DNA of 64,000 nucleotides from NCBI GenBank assembly GCA_037447655.1, contig JBBHKE010000775.1, positions 349,692 through 413,691 on the forward strand, read 5' to 3'. Source of the stretch: Zygnema cylindricum. Taxonomy: Eukaryota; Streptophyta; Zygnematophyceae; Zygnematales; Zygnemataceae. The position numbers and the translations under genes are program-made. Below the pieces are notes generated by a model, which saw only the letters and a program-made list of their open reading frames with translations, did no database searches and had not been told where the DNA came from. Below are positions 43,814 through 56,543 of the stretch, piece after piece. Position 1 is the stretch's first letter. Each line of letters starts with the position of its first letter.

Positions 43814-44707
43814 TATCAAACCCTATATCTCCTAACAGACTTCTACAGCAGAATAGTTAGAGCTAACGGCTACGCCGCACTCTGCCGGCGGGGGTTCGAG
43901 TCTTGCCAGACTCAACCTTTTGTTCAGAGTGACTTAAGTCACTCTCTAGTTCTTCCTATGGAGCTGAGGCAGCCATGGCTCCATCGCTCTCTCTCTCCTT
44001 CAGTGACTACAACGAGTATAGGGGCAAGAGAGAAGAGATGGAGGTAGGCTGCCTGCATTTTTTTTATTTGTTTCCGCTAATTATTTTAGACCTAGAAAAT
44101 ACCAAAAACTACTTATTTCAACATGGATCGCACGAAATAAACGAAACGACATTTATTTTCAACGGACATAATCAAACATCGTTGGCGATCGACGGCTCGC
44201 AAAGGAGCCGAAATTTCGGAGTAGACATTTGGCGTTTTGCAAGCCAATGTTGGCGGACGAGACGTGGCAAGTAATGAGTGGACAACGGATATTATGGGGG
44301 GAGCAACTACGGCTTAAGAGCTGACACACGTCAGAGCGGCCGTGCTGTAGTATGGCCTTACAAGAAGTACAATGGTACTTGTACCTTCTTCTACCTTAAA
44401 TTCCTTGGATTGGCGAGGTACACCTGTAGTAGGTTCAGAGAGGGAGCTTATGACTTAGACAAAATTTGGGCAGCCTCCTCTCTCCCAAAGTGCATCTGTA
44501 TTTATAGGCCATCTTTGGCCTGCCATAACTTAATGCTCGGGGAGCAAATTCAGTGATTGTTTTTGCTGCGGACTCGAGGAGTCTAGGCTTCACAGGGGTG
44601 TAGTCGGTCAGAATTTTGCGTGCCAGGGTGGCACTTATTCATTGGCAAATTCAAAAGTGCAAATATTATCCTAGAGGCTTCATATAAGCTAGACATTTTG
44701 TGGATCA

Positions 44708-45989
44708 ATGGAGGTTATAGAATTACAGGTTATGCGCCCACCCTTTACAGTGCCCATTTTTAATGGAACTGGGTTTATATATAGGGAAACCATGATGAGG
44801 GGTGCATTGTTTGAAAAATGACTATGGGGCATTGTGAGTGGTCGTGTGCGTCGGCCAACTGCCAAATTAGGAGTTCGACCAAGGTTTGGAGGATCTCGAT
44901 TCACAAGAGGATATGCGAAGCAGAGGTGGTAGAGGATGTTAGGGAAAGCATCGTGTCGGACAAAGGGAAGGAGAATGGGAAGGAAAAAATCACACTGATG
45001 GCTACTGGATTGGTTCTGGTAGTAGATGTTCAGAAAACGGAGGCATATGATACTAAAATTTGGGATTTCAACAACACTGTGGTGACTCATTTTATTCTCG
45101 GGCGTCTCACTCAAGCAATTGCTACACCTCATCTTCATGTGGAGAGGGTGGACGAGTTGTAGGAGGCTCTTGTGAACATCTACAAGAGTAGTACGATTCA
45201 GCATAAGAAGCTGGCAGATCAGAAGGTACAAGCATATGTGTATAAAGGGGGAAAGGTGTTAGACTTTTTCAATGACTTGGCCAGATATTTTATGGAGTTG
45301 GAGAGTGCAGGAAAAAGGGAGACCGAGAAAGAAAAGTTGAATACTTTGTTAATGAAACTCCCAGATAATTATGAAAACATTGTTAACAGGGTTCAAGATT
45401 TGCAAGATCATTAATGGATCTAGAACTTCGTTGTGGGGATGATTTTTGTTCGGGAAAGCACAATTGAGATTTGGAGACAAGGAAAGAGCGTTCAAGCATC
45501 GGCTACTGGAACTAACTAGGGGGATAAGGATTCTAAGAAACCTTATGGAAACTTTGGTGGAGGAGGAAGAGGAAACCAATCGGACGGATCTGGATCGAGG
45601 CATCTGAACGGGCTCTGTCACTTTTGTAAGAAGCCGGGACACTACATAGTGGAGTGTACTAAGCTGATAGAGCTAAGATTGAAAGTGGGGCAGATCGAAA
45701 AATCAGCGGCAAGAAAGAAGAAGGCACTTGTGGCAACACAAGTCATGGGAGAGGATTTTGATGAGGACGATGGAGAAATTCTCCTCAACGAGGAGTTGGA
45801 GGTGAAAGGTGAGCACGAGATTCCAAGGAGGCAAAAGTGTGCTTTCGGTGGAGTAAGAGAAGCTCTTGAAGAAGGATGGATTATTTATTCAGGAGTCTCT
45901 ATGCATATGTGTAGAGAAAAACCATTGTTTACCAAAATGAGAAAGATCCCTATTGTACAGATAGAGTATGGGGATCGGAGAATAGTAAC
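44708..45989 (+). pseudogene. C2 gag and protease fragment
   Basis: Starts MEVIELQVMRPPFTVP within the LTR, with early stops. Gag continues (LGRLTQAIATPHLHVE; KLADQKVQAYVYKGGKVLDF at 45172-45414). The zinc knuckle CHFCKKPGHYIVEC is near 45620. The protease motif reads WIIYSGVSMHMC, so the catalytic Asp of DSG is Tyr. The frame then runs into the LTR at 45990. Non-functional. Confidence 0.85.
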
Positions 45990-46508
45990 TGTAGGAATTA
46001 ATGGTTTTAAGTATTTTCTAGGTCTAAATAGAAACAAAGAAGCCGAGGCAGTCTACCTCTAACTTCTCTCTCCAACTCTCAAACTTGTCGCAGTCACTGA
46101 GAAATTGGAGAGGAAGCTAGAGCCATGGCTACCTAAGCTATCCTCAGGTTTACGGGAAATTTATATTAGTCTACGGATTAATTACTAAAAGGTATATGCC
46201 GGCGGCAGGATTTGATCCTGGTACCTGCCGGCCGACTGCTAGGAGATAGCCGGTAGCCTTAGCCGTTAAGTCTAGTGGTGCTGATGCATAGTATATAGTA
46301 CGATAATTATTTATACAGGTACACGTAGAATAATTCATTTAACTATAACTATTTACGGGACACATAGATATGGAATTGTAAAAGTACGAATTGCGGTACG
46401 GATATGAAATCAATACCGCGCATTGATTTCGGAAGCAAAACAAATACCGCGCATGTATTTATTACGGCTACGATCAAAAACGAGTTTAATCGGACGGCCG
46501 GAAATTGC
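45990..46508 (+). repeat. C2 3' LTR, partial (ends at gap)
   Basis: Starts TGTAGGAATTAATGG and carries the shared 'cgcagtcactgag' module, a GCCATGGCTACC word and a tRNA-like hairpin (about 46199-46240: caggatttgatcctg within GCCGGC arms). Confidence 0.8.
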
Positions 46509-46729
46509 NNNNNNNNNNCAGTCGCGTCGACGCTACAGTCTAGTCGCGTCGTATCGTCATGTGGTTATTCACATCACGAGTTCCAAAGGACGACGCTACA
46601 ATTTGAATCGCGTCGTTCCGTCATATCGTTGCTCTATATCTCTCCTGAGTTCCAAAGGTTTTTTTGTCTATTAAGAACACTCCCTTTCGTGAAACCTCGA
46701 AGCATCCCCTTCACTGTCCCACTTACGTA
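46509..46729. other. Assembly gap and short unknown sequence
   Basis: N at 46509-46518. 46519-46729 repeats 'gagttccaaagg' and 'cgcgtcg'; not recognised. Confidence 0.6.
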
Positions 46730-48717
46730 AAAGAAGCAAACCCCCTTTTTCAAAGCTCCACTTTCTTTTCCTCTCCCTCTCTTTCCACCAAAGTTCCGAT
46801 AAGGTTTACCTTTGTCTTTCTTCCCCTCATCACGCTTCCGCTCGTCACCACCGTTCCTCTCATCACACTTATGCCAATCATCGCCGTTCCTCTCATCATG
46901 CTTCTGCCAATCACCACCAGCTGTAAATGCATTCACCCTGTCACTTCCCCTACGAAGCTCCAAAGTGCTTTCCCTCACAAGAATTATCTGTTTTTTTGGA
47001 AACCTTGAGTCCTCTCTATATCTCGTTGCTATACTGCCTTGCTGCGCTAAGTTTAACATCGCAGCAGGAAACCTTGAGCACTACACTTATTGGTGTACTG
47101 CTATGCTGCGCTGATCTGACATCGCAGCTGCGCTGACAGTCATAGTAGTCATAGCAGTCACAGCAGGGTCATACCAGCTATAGTAGTTTGCGCAAGAAAG
47201 TTGTTTCGAATATTAGTCAGTTTGTGTTAATATGAATTGACGGGGACATGATTTAGTGAGTATGTAACTCCAACGGGAGAACACGAATTCGGTGCATTTC
47301 AAGCACACGTGTTGGTCCGTGAGAAAGTCAAGATTGGTTGTTCCAGAAGAAGAAGTACAAGTTTGACTGGGGACCGAAGTTGCATGTGGAGGTTCATCTT
47401 CAGTGATGAAAGAATACGCAGATGGCGGACGGAGTCCGCCGTCATTTTTCGAAGAGAACATTTGACTGCGCCGTCATTTCGGCAAACGACCTTTGACAGC
47501 GCAGTATTTTATTTTAGCGGCTGTCTGATCCTGGAACGTTGTAAATATTTTGTGTACGGTTAACGGTGAGGTTTTGTTTAATGAAGATTAGTGTACCGGT
47601 CGACCATGGTAATTATGGTACGACGTGTTCAGCTGTAGGCTCATTTGTATGTATAGGACCTAGATTATTTTAGGAAGTGTGACTATTGTGTAGAAAACTG
47701 CGAAGCAGATTTTGGGTGTCTTTGAATTGAAAGATCATTGTGATATGTTGGCAAAATCTTGTGAAAATCTGCATGTGTTTTCTTTGGTGTGTATTCTACT
47801 TTGTGGCAAATTTGTACACCTAGTGTGTGTTTGGTTTGCTTGGGGCTTCATTGTGAAGCTGGTCTTTTGTGGGATTTCGTGAGAGTTTCCTCTTTGCATA
47901 ATTGATTGCTATGGCAACTGCTGGTGCTTCTTCATCTTCTTTAGTGGCACCAGCTGCCTCAAATCAACATTATCCCCATGGTAAAGCTCCAAGTCCACAA
48001 GGAGCCATCCATTGCTTGTATACGACAAATGATGTTTTCGTACTCATCTGGGAGTTTCATAGGTAGTGTATTAATCTCCCTCTCCTTAGATTCTACATCT
48101 CTTGTATTAGCAAGCTCAACATATAGCGCACCAATATCATTGCAAAATTCTATCATGCTACCGCCTTTATAAACATAGGCATCTATTTCTTGTTTTACTA
48201 ATTGCTGCCTCTGAATAGTCTCACTCTTACAAATCTGATTTAGTGCTTCCCATATCTTTGAAGACTTCGTTAGACTTAAAAGAGTGATAGCTATGGACTT
48301 AGACACATATCTAAGTATGAGATGTTTTGATATAGTGTTTTTGTATTACAAAATTTTTCTGTCATTTTCTTCAGTTTTAATCCCTACATGTGGTACCATA
48401 GCTGAGAGCGTAGCTCCCCTCACCAGAGGTGTCCATTTTTCCTTCTCCGCTATTTCCCCATCCACGGAAAGATTTTTCCCTTCACCTTCCGTTGCATTTG
48501 AACTCCGGTTGATACTATATGCAGCCCCAGATGATTCTTGATAGTATGCTCCTCCAAAACCAGGTGGCGGACATCTCACTTGTCCCAAAATAATTCCCCA
48601 TAAGTGCTTCTTGAAAAGCCATCCCTCTATTGTAAACTCCCAATAAGTGAAGTTTGTTCCACCGAACATAGGCACCCTAGATGGTGGGCCCATAACCTGA
48701 AACTCTGAGACCTCCAT
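46730..48717 (-). pseudogene. A3 gag, split and truncated
   Basis: N-terminus at 48717-48346 (MEVSEFQVMGPPSRVPMF). Next block 48306-47975 (SKIWEALNQICKSETIQRQQ). It continues left of the solo LTR at 46988-46730 (ILVRESTLELRRGSDRVNAF, Arg/Asp-rich repeats, GVCFF). Sequence is lost inside the zinc knuckle. Confidence 0.85.
46989..47969 (+). repeat. Solo LTR (family E) in A3, TSD TTATC
   Basis: 981 bp, TG...CA, flanked by TTATC at 46984-46988 and 47970-47974. A1 and A2 show the uninterrupted site. Near its 3' end an ATG at 47911 opens MATAGASSSSLVAPAASNQ to the LTR end, again a gag start inside the LTR. Confidence 0.9.
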
Positions 48718-49888
48718 TGGCCCTCAGAGTAGGTAGATCCAAAGAAGCTAATCTAGATTATGCTGACTCCTCTCTTGATACAAACCCAAATGACTGACCC
48801 CTTGACAGTCAAAACCCCAATATAGATTCACCTCTGTGAAATAACACTTTGTGTGTGCTCAGTTCCACCACAGAATGCAAAGTTAGAATATGAGTTTTGG
48901 ACACATTCACCCACTTTGACTTTCCCTTAGAAATGCAGCCACCTTGGCAGGCAAAAAGTCTGATTGACTACACCCCTGTGTAGCATGGACTTTCTTGAGT
49001 TTGTAGCAAAAAGAATCAATGAAAATGGTCAAGTAAATTGATAGTTACGGCTGGCCAAAGTTTGCCATTTATACAAGGTGCTCTTTGGGAGAGGCAGCTA
49101 CCTACCCAAAATTTTTTAAGTCCTATTCCCCATCTAAAACTCTATCTACTGAAGTACAACACGAATCAAATTACTGTGTCGTACAGAAAAGTACAGGTGC
49201 CGGTGTACTTTTTGTACGACCATTGTACAACATGGCCAAATTGTCGACATGTGTCATAACCGGATTTGTTCCCGCAATCTCCGGAGTCGCCGCAATCCAA
49301 CATTTTCGCGCCACGTGTCACATAAAGTGACGATGGCTGAAAAACGCCAAAAGTACATGTTCCGTGATCGCGGCAACTATCGTGGCCTTCTGATCAAACC
49401 GGATACATTTGTAGTCGTTGAAAATACGAGTGCGATATTTGTTTCGCGTTCGAAACAAATGCGCGGTATCCGTTTCACAAAATTCATTAAATCGTACTCC
49501 GTACTATACAAAACTGTATCTATGCATTACGTATCTATTTTCCGTTATACGAACTAGTCTACGTGTCCAATATAATTATTTGTTAAACCTAATATACTGC
49601 AGCACTAGCTTTAGACATATTGGTGAAAGCTAACGGCTAGTTTGACGTAAGGTAGGTACCAAGATCAAATCCTGGATCCGTCAAACCTTTTAGATAACTC
49701 TATCAAGATTTGCCTTCCTAGCGTCTTTGGACAGCCTAGGCAACCATGGATCCAACTCCTCCTCAAGTCTTCAGTGACTACGACAAGTGTGGGGACTTGA
49801 GTGAAGAGTTAGAGGCGGGCTGTCACTGTCCCTTTTTTGCCTTTTATTTTTACAATCTCTAGACCTAGAAAATACTTAAATTTCAACA
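48698..49888 (-). repeat. 5' LTR of A3
   Basis: Begins tgaaactctgagacc and ends aatttcaaca. Contains a hairpin version (tttgtttcgcgttcgaaaca) and the tRNA-like T-arm block (about 49650-49685). Confidence 0.88.
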
Positions 49889-50064
49889 CTATCTACTGAT
49901 ATACAAACACATCAGAAGACTGTACAGTGAAGAAAGGTAATAAGGTCGATGTACTTTTTGTACGGCCAGTGTACGACAAGGCCATAGAGTGGACGTTTGT
50001 CTCCTTCGGACTCGTCGTCATGTTCTCCAAGATTTCTTCTTCCTAATGATACCTTGCCACATGT

Positions 50065-51131
50065 TGTAAAAACTAATGGTACATTTTAGTATTTTCTAGG
50101 TCTAAATAGAAATATAGAAAGAAGCCGAGGCAGTCTACCTCTAACTTCTCTCTCCAAACTCTCAAACTTGTCGCAGTCACTGAGAAATTGGAGAGGGAGC
50201 TAGTGCCATGGATACCTAGGCTATCCAGAGGTTTACGGGAAATTTATATAAATTAAAGGGTTTATTTTATCTAAAATATATGTGCCGGCCGCAGAATTTG
50301 ATCCCTGTACCTACCGGCCGGCAGCAGCAGATAGCCGGTAGCCTTAGCTGTTAAGTCTACGACTAGTGTTACGTAGTATATAGTTTGATATTTATTTTAA
50401 CATGTATGCGTAGGATTAATCATTTAACTGTAATTTATTACGGGATACATAGATCCGGTAATGTGTAAAGTACGGATTACGGTACGGACAGAAAATCAAT
50501 ACCGCGCATTTATTTCTTAATTGAAACGAATGCCGCGCAAGTATTTATTATGGCTAGGATTAAATCCTGATTTAATCGGACGGCCGGAATTAGCGCCGAG
50601 ATCGCGGAAGAAGATTTCGGCGGTTTGTGGCCATCGCCACATCGGATGACACGTGGCGAAATTACATTGGATCGTGTAATCTTCGAAGATTATGGCACCG
50701 AATCCGGATATGACATGTGACGACATTTAGGCCATGTCGTACAATGTCCGTACCTAAAGTACACCGGCAGCTGTACTTTTGCGTACGGAACTGTATTCGA
50801 ATTGGTTCCGTACATCAGTAGATAGAGTCTGTGAGAGAGATAAGACATAGAAAAATTAGGAGATAGGACCCTCTCTCCTAGAGAGCTTCTGTACAAAAGG
50901 TCAACTTTGACCCTCCATAACTTACTGCTCAGGGGAGCAAATTCAGAGATTCTTTAGATTCTTTTTGCTATCGACTCACGGGAGTCTTACCTTCACAAGG
51001 GTGCAGGTGGTCAGGGTTTTTTTCTGCCAGGGTGGCAGTTATTTTTGCTGAAACACAAAAGGGTCAGGAGTATCGTAGAGGCTTTTTGGAAGCTGTCTAC
51101 TCTGAGGACTTATGGAGGTCTCAGAGTTTCA
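50065..51131 (+). repeat. 5' LTR of C1
   Basis: 1067 bp; TG...CA. A small local duplication ('gattctttagattctttttg') makes it longer than the 3' LTR. Confidence 0.93.
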
Positions 51132-54100
51132 GGTTATGGGCCCACCCTCTAGGGTACCAATCTTTAATGGAACTGGCTTCATATACTGGGAAAGTATGAT
51201 GATAGGAGCTCTATGCGAAAAAAGGTTTTGGGGGATAGTGAGTGGACGGTTGGGGCGTCCATCAAGTCTTGGAATTCCTCCAGGGTCTGGAGGAACCAGA
51301 TTCACCAGGAAAGAGGATCCACCTTCAACGGAGGAAACAAAAGAAGGAGAGGTGGTGGACAAAGGAAAGGAGAAGGAGACGACCACACCAATAGCAACTG
51401 GTTCGACATTCATGTCACCTATTTCGAGGAATGAGGAGAATGATACTGAAACCTGGGACTTCAACAATATGGCAACAAAACACTTCATCCTACGCCATCT
51501 CACTCAAGGACTTGCATGTGCTCATTTGCAGGTAGAAAGGGCATCCGATCTTTGGATGGCTCTCATAGAGATGTACCGAAGTGGTACGATTCAACAACAA
51601 CAGTTGGCTGATCAGAAAGTTAAGGAGTATGTATACAAAGGGGGAAATATGTTGGATTTTTGCAATGAGCTTGCTACACTCTTCATGGAGCTAGAGAGTG
51701 CGAGAAAAGATTTTAGTGAAAAAGAAAAGGTTAACTGTTTACTGATGAAGTTACCTGATGAGTTCGTGAACATAGTTTACCGTGTGCAGGACTTGCTTGA
51801 CTCAAGGTGGATATGGAACTCAGTGGTAGGGATGATTCTCGTTCAAGAGAATACAATTGAGATCCGAAAGGGAGGAAAGAGTGGCCAAGCCTTGGCAACA
51901 GCGACTGATTGGAGGAACAGGGATTCTCGAAAACCGGTCGGAAACTATAGGGGTAGGGAGCAGAAAAAACAGGCCGGCGAGTTCGAACCAAGGGCTCCCA
52001 AAGGTTTATGTCATTTTTGTAAGAAACCGGGGCACTATATGGCAGAGTGCACTAAGCTAACCGAGCTTCGGCTAAAGGAGGGGCAGACCGGTGGTACCCC
52101 GAGAGGAAAGAAAAAGGCCCTTGTCACACAGGTACTTGAGGCGGAATCCAAAGACGAGGAAGATGAGCTCCTTTTGGATGAGGAGTTGGAGGCGAAAAAT
52201 GAGGTCGAAATTCCACGAAGGCAGAAATGTGCTTACGGTGGATTGAAAGGTGAAGCAGGCTGGATTGTAGATTCAGGTGCCTCCATGCACATTTGTAAGG
52301 ATATGCACCTGTTCACTAAAATAAGAAAGATTCTCACCGTAGAGATAGAGTACGGGGATGGGAGGATAGTCACCACTACTCTTGTAGGATCGGTAGATCT
52401 GAAAGTGTTAGTAGAAGGAAAGACATCCATATTAACATTCTCCGATGCATTGTTTATTCCGGAGCTGAACAAAAATCTTATCTCTACATCAGTATTAGAT
52501 GATAAGGGTTTTTTTACTAGCACTAGGAAAGGAGTTTTTACTGCTAGTTTTGAGGAGGATGTCTATTTCATTGTTGAGAAAGGTAGCCATGGGATGTTTA
52601 GGCTGATTTTAAGTAATGAAACGAAGAAACTTTATTATGCTGGTGTTCATGATATTATGATGTGGCATAAGAGGCGTGGGCATGTGAATCTAGATAAGTT
52701 AAGAGAGATGAAAAAGATGGGAGTGGTGGAAGGGATTAAGTTCAGTGAGAGTGATGATATAAGTGATTGTAGTGGATGTGCTCAAGGTAAAGCACACAGA
52801 TTACCCTTTCCTAAATCAGCCACTTATGAGGGAGAAAAAATTCTAGATCTAGTACACACAGATATTTGGGGACCGGCTAAAGTGCCCTCACCGGGGGGGA
52901 AGAGATTTATGATGACTATAACTGATGATTGGTCTCGGTATTCCCAGGTGTATTTTTTGAAAAACAAGTCAGAAGCTCAGGATTGTTTTAGACAATATAA
53001 AGCGTGGAGTGAAAAACTCCATGAAACTCCAATCAAGAGAGTAAGGAGTGACAATGGTGGAGAGTATACTTCTAACCAGTTTGAGGATTATCTGAGGGAA
53101 GATGGGGTTCAACACCAAAAGACAGTTCCAGAAAATCCGGAACAGAATGGGGTAGCTGAATGATTAAATAGAACACTAAGTGATAGTTCTAGAAGTATGT
53201 TGTCAGATAAAAAGATAGGAAAAAGGTTTTGGGCAGAAGGAATGAACTGTGCTAATTACCTCAAGAATAAAGTTCTTACTTCAGCTATAAAAGATCAAAC
53301 ACCTTATGAGAGATGGACAGGCCGGAAACCAGACATATCTCACTCAAAGGTTTTCGGCATTCAAGTATTCAGTCTAGATACTGATCGGTCCAATTGGAAG
53401 CTAGATCCTAAAGGAAAACCAGGATACTTATTAGGATATGATGAGGATGTTAAAGGATATAGAGTTAATGATCTAAAAAAGGGAAGATATAATCTTAGTA
53501 AAGCATCTAGTAGTTATGGATGAAGGAAAGTCTGTGGATCCCTTCAAATATATGAAGTCAGTAAAAATCAGATTTGAGTCAGAAAATTCTGATGACTTTG
53601 AGCTTCCTAACTATCCAGATTTTAGAGAAGATGACATTCTTGTAGGAACAAATCAGACTGAAAAGGACTCGGCTGTGGAAACTCCAGTGACAACTCTACT
53701 CGAAGCGGAAGACGTGGTGGAAATTGATTCGGAATCAAGGGATAGGGGAGAAGCCGAGTTTGTTCGAAAGAATCCACGAGAACCATCTATTCCGGCCTCA
53801 GATTTTGAGGAGGGGAAGAGAAGTAGCAAAAGACTGCAAGAAAAACAGGTTAATAACAAGGTAACTAAACTATCTCATCAAGATGAACCTCAAACTTATG
53901 GAGAGGCGATGACTTGTCCAGAAAGAAACCGGTGGAAGACAGCCATCAATGAGGAGATGGCTTCAATCATGGCAGCCGTTACTTGGGAGCTGGTGGATTG
54001 TCCACCTAACCGAAATCCAATCGGTTGTAAGTGGGTTTTCAAATTAAAACTGAACCCAGAAAACACAATTGAGCGCTACAAGGCCAGATTAGTGGCAAAG

Positions 54101-55471
54101 GGATTTACACAAAAGGAAGGAATTGACTACGAGGAAACCTTTGCCCCGGTGGTCAGATTTCTCTGCGTCCGCATACTTCTCAGTTTAGCAGCGGCATAAG
54201 ACATGGAAGTGCATCAGATGGACATCAAGATAGCCTTTTTGCATGGAGAATTGGAACAGGAGATCTTCATGCGACAGCCCGAAGGTTTTGTGGAGGAAGG
54301 AGAGGAGAGTAAGGTATGCCGGCTGATTAAATCTATTTATGGTTTGAAACAGGCGCCTCGACAATGGAATAAGAAGCTTGATGAGTTTCTTTCTAGTCTG
54401 GGATATATTCAGATTAGCTCAGATCACTCAATCTATGTTTTCGAAGATGAGGAAGGTTTTATATTTATTGCAATTTATGTTGATGATTTGCTTATTTTAA
54501 GTAAATCAATGGAAAAAATTAACAAACTGAAAACCGATCTTAAGGGAAGATTTGAAATGAAGGATATGGGAGAAGCAAGATATATTTTGGGAATTCAAGT
54601 AGAGAGAGACCGAAAAAGGAAAATTATAAGACTGACTCAAAAAGAAGCAATAGGGAACATGCTTGAAAAATTTCAAATAGATAAAGCTAATAGTTGTACA
54701 ACTCCAATGGAGTTGAAAAAGGGAAGTGAGGGGAGTGAGGAAGAAGAAGTCATAGTCTTAGACGAGGAATTATCTCCTGAAGAACAGAAGTTCATGCAGA
54801 CTATTCCTTACAGGTAAGTAGTGGGAAGTCTAATCTATTTTATGAATTGTACCCGGCCGGATTTAGCTACAGCTGTAGGAATGCTGAGTAGAAGTCTAAA
54901 TGCTCCCACTAAGAAGGATTGGGAGGCAGCTAAGAGAGTCCTTAGATATTTGATAGGAACTAGGGATCTATGGTTGCATTTGGGTGGGGAGAATACTGAC
55001 ATCACTACTTGGAGTGATTCTAGTTATGGTGATGCTCTGATGAGGAGATGTACTTCTGGATATGTATTATATGTGGGTGATGGGGCTTGCTGTTGGAGTA
55101 GCAAACAACAAAAGGTTATTGCTCAGTCCACCATGGAGGCTGAGTATATGGCCTCTTGCTTTGCTGTTAAAGAATTGATGTGGGTCAAGTCTTTGCTTGG
55201 TGAACTTGGTCACCTTAAGAGTGGTGTGCAGAATTTTTTTTGTGATAATCAAGCAGGAATCGCTATTTCTGCCAATCCTAAACATCATTTTAAAGCCAAA
55301 CACATGGACATCAGACTTAGCTTTGTTAGAGAGAAAGTAGAAAACAAAATAATCAGTTTAGAGTACAGACCAGATAGTGAGATGGTAGCAGATATGATGA
55401 CCAAACCTGTGCCTTCCCCTAAGCTAATCTTCTGCAGGGAGAAGTGCGGTCTGAAATTAAAGATTGACTAG
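51112..55471 (+). pseudogene. C1 gag-pol polyprotein, four breaks
   Basis: Starts MEVSEFQVMGPPSRVP in the LTR. Gag to about residue 290; zinc knuckle CHFCKKPGHYMAEC (about residue 299); protease WIVDSGASMHIC (about 385); HHCC pre-integrase (WHKRRGH ... CSGCAQGK); integrase with HTDIWGP, SDNGGEY and the final Glu of EQNGVAE. Breaks: TGA at 53161-53163 (where relatives have Arg, CGA), a frameshift near 53470-53500 in an A/G run, TAA at 54197-54199 and TAA at 54815-54817. RT ([34 protein letters not shown]) and RNase H (ITTWSDSSYGD, STMEAEYMA, KHMDIR) are otherwise well kept. Stop at 55471. Confidence 0.93.
51132..51146 (+). promoter_or_regulatory. Primer-binding site of C1
   Basis: GGTTATGGGCCCACC directly after the LTR; same anticodon-arm type as A1 and also inside the coding frame. 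Confidence 0.8.
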
Positions 55472-55484
55472 AAAATAAGGGGAG
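55471..55484 (+). promoter_or_regulatory. Polypurine tract of C1
   Basis: GAAAATAAGGGGAG abuts the 3' LTR. Confidence 0.88.
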
Positions 55485-56543
55485 TGTAGAAATTAATGGT
55501 ACATTTTTAGTATTTTCTAGGTCTAAATAGAAATATAGAAAGAAGCCGAGGTAGTCTACCTCTAACTTCTCTCTCCAAACTCTCAAACTTGTCGCAGTCA
55601 CTGAGAAATTGGAGAGGGAGCTAGTGCCATGGCTACCTAGGCTATCCAGAGGTTTACGGGAAATTTATATAAATTAAAGGGTTTATTTTATCTAAAATAT
55701 ATGTGCCGACCGCAGAATTTGATCCCTGTACCTACCGGCCGGCAGCAGCAGATAGCCGGTAGCCTTAGCCGTTAAGTCTAGAACTAGTGTTACGTAGTAT
55801 ATAGTTTGATATTTATTTTAACATGTATGCGTAGGATTAATCATTTAACTGTAATTTATTACGGGATACATAGATCCGGTAATGTGTAAAGTACGGATTA
55901 CGGTACGGACAGAAAATCAATACCGCGCATTTATTTCTTAATTGAAACGAATGCCGCGCAAGTATTTATTACGGCTACGATTAAATCCTGATTTAATCGG
56001 ACGGCCGGAATTAGCGCCGAGATCGCGGAAGAAGATTTCGGCGGTTTGTGGCCATCGCCACATCGGATGACACGTGGCGAAATTACATTGGATCGTGGAA
56101 TCTCCGGAGATTATGGCACCGAATCCGGATATGACATGTGTCGACATTTAGGCCATGTCGTACAATGTCCGTACCTAAAGTACACCGGCAGCTGTACTTT
56201 TGCGTACGGAACTGTATTCTGATTGGTTCCGTACATCAGTAGATAGAGTCTGTGAGAGAGATAGGACTTAGAAAAATTAGGAGATAGGACCCTCTCTCCC
56301 AGAGAGCTTCTGTACAAAAGGTCAACTTTGACCCTCCATAACTTACTGCTCAGGGGAGCAAATTCAGAGATTCTTTTTGCTATCGACTCAGGGGAGTCTT
56401 GCCTTCACAAGGGTGCAGGTGGTCAGGGTTTTTGTCTGCCAGGGTGGCAGTTATTTTTGCTGAAACACAAAGGGGTCAGGATTATCCTAGAGGCTTCTTG
56501 GAAGCTGTCTACTCTGAGGACTAATGGAGGTCTCAGAGTTTCA
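55485..56543 (+). repeat. 3' LTR of C1
   Basis: 1059 bp, TGTAGAAATTAATGG ... GAGTTTCA. Confidence 0.93.

Larger units (their letters stand above)
32443..44123 (-). mobile_element. Copia element B1 (family B), full structure but decayed, with two nested insertions
   Basis: LTRs: 32443-33427 (985 bp) and 38883-39582 joined to 43819-44123 (1005 bp), the latter split by element A2. Internal minus-strand gag-PR-IN-RT-RNase H has many stops and frame changes, and gag is split by a solo LTR (37524-38638). PBS and polypurine tract are recognisable. The flanks (aatac at left, tggat at right) do not match, so no target duplication is visible. Confidence 0.85.
44124..46508 (+). mobile_element. Copia element C2 (family C-like), truncated and internally deleted
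   Basis: A partial 5' LTR (44124-44727) starts abruptly at the end of B1. The PBS (44728-44742) is GGTTATGCGCCCACC. Gag and part of protease follow, then at 45990 a second LTR begins (tgtaggaattaatgg) in place of the rest of pol. That LTR is cut by the gap at 46509. Confidence 0.8.
46730..49888 (-). mobile_element. Copia element A3 (family A), 3'-truncated, with a solo LTR inside
   Basis: A 5' LTR at 48698-49888 (1191 bp), PBS (48683-48697), gag to the zinc knuckle, then truncation near 46730. Gag is interrupted by a solo LTR at 46989-47969. The right flank is family B LTR sequence, so A3 inserted in a B LTR. Confidence 0.85.
50065..56543 (+). mobile_element. Copia element C1, structurally complete, TSD CATGT
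   Basis: LTRs 50065-51131 (1067 bp) and 55485-56543 (1059 bp), CATGT at 50060-50064 and 56544-56548. All Copia domains are present in order (gag, PR, IN, RT, RNase H), with PBS and polypurine tract. LTRs are nearly identical by reading. The coding region has three nonsense codons and one frameshift, so it is a recently dead or defective copy of an autonomous element. Confidence 0.95.

Noticed and set aside
43850-43917. tRNA gene in the LTR
   Set aside because: The D arm and T arm resemble a tRNA but the anticodon arm is absent and acceptor pairing is poor; treated as a tRNA relic.
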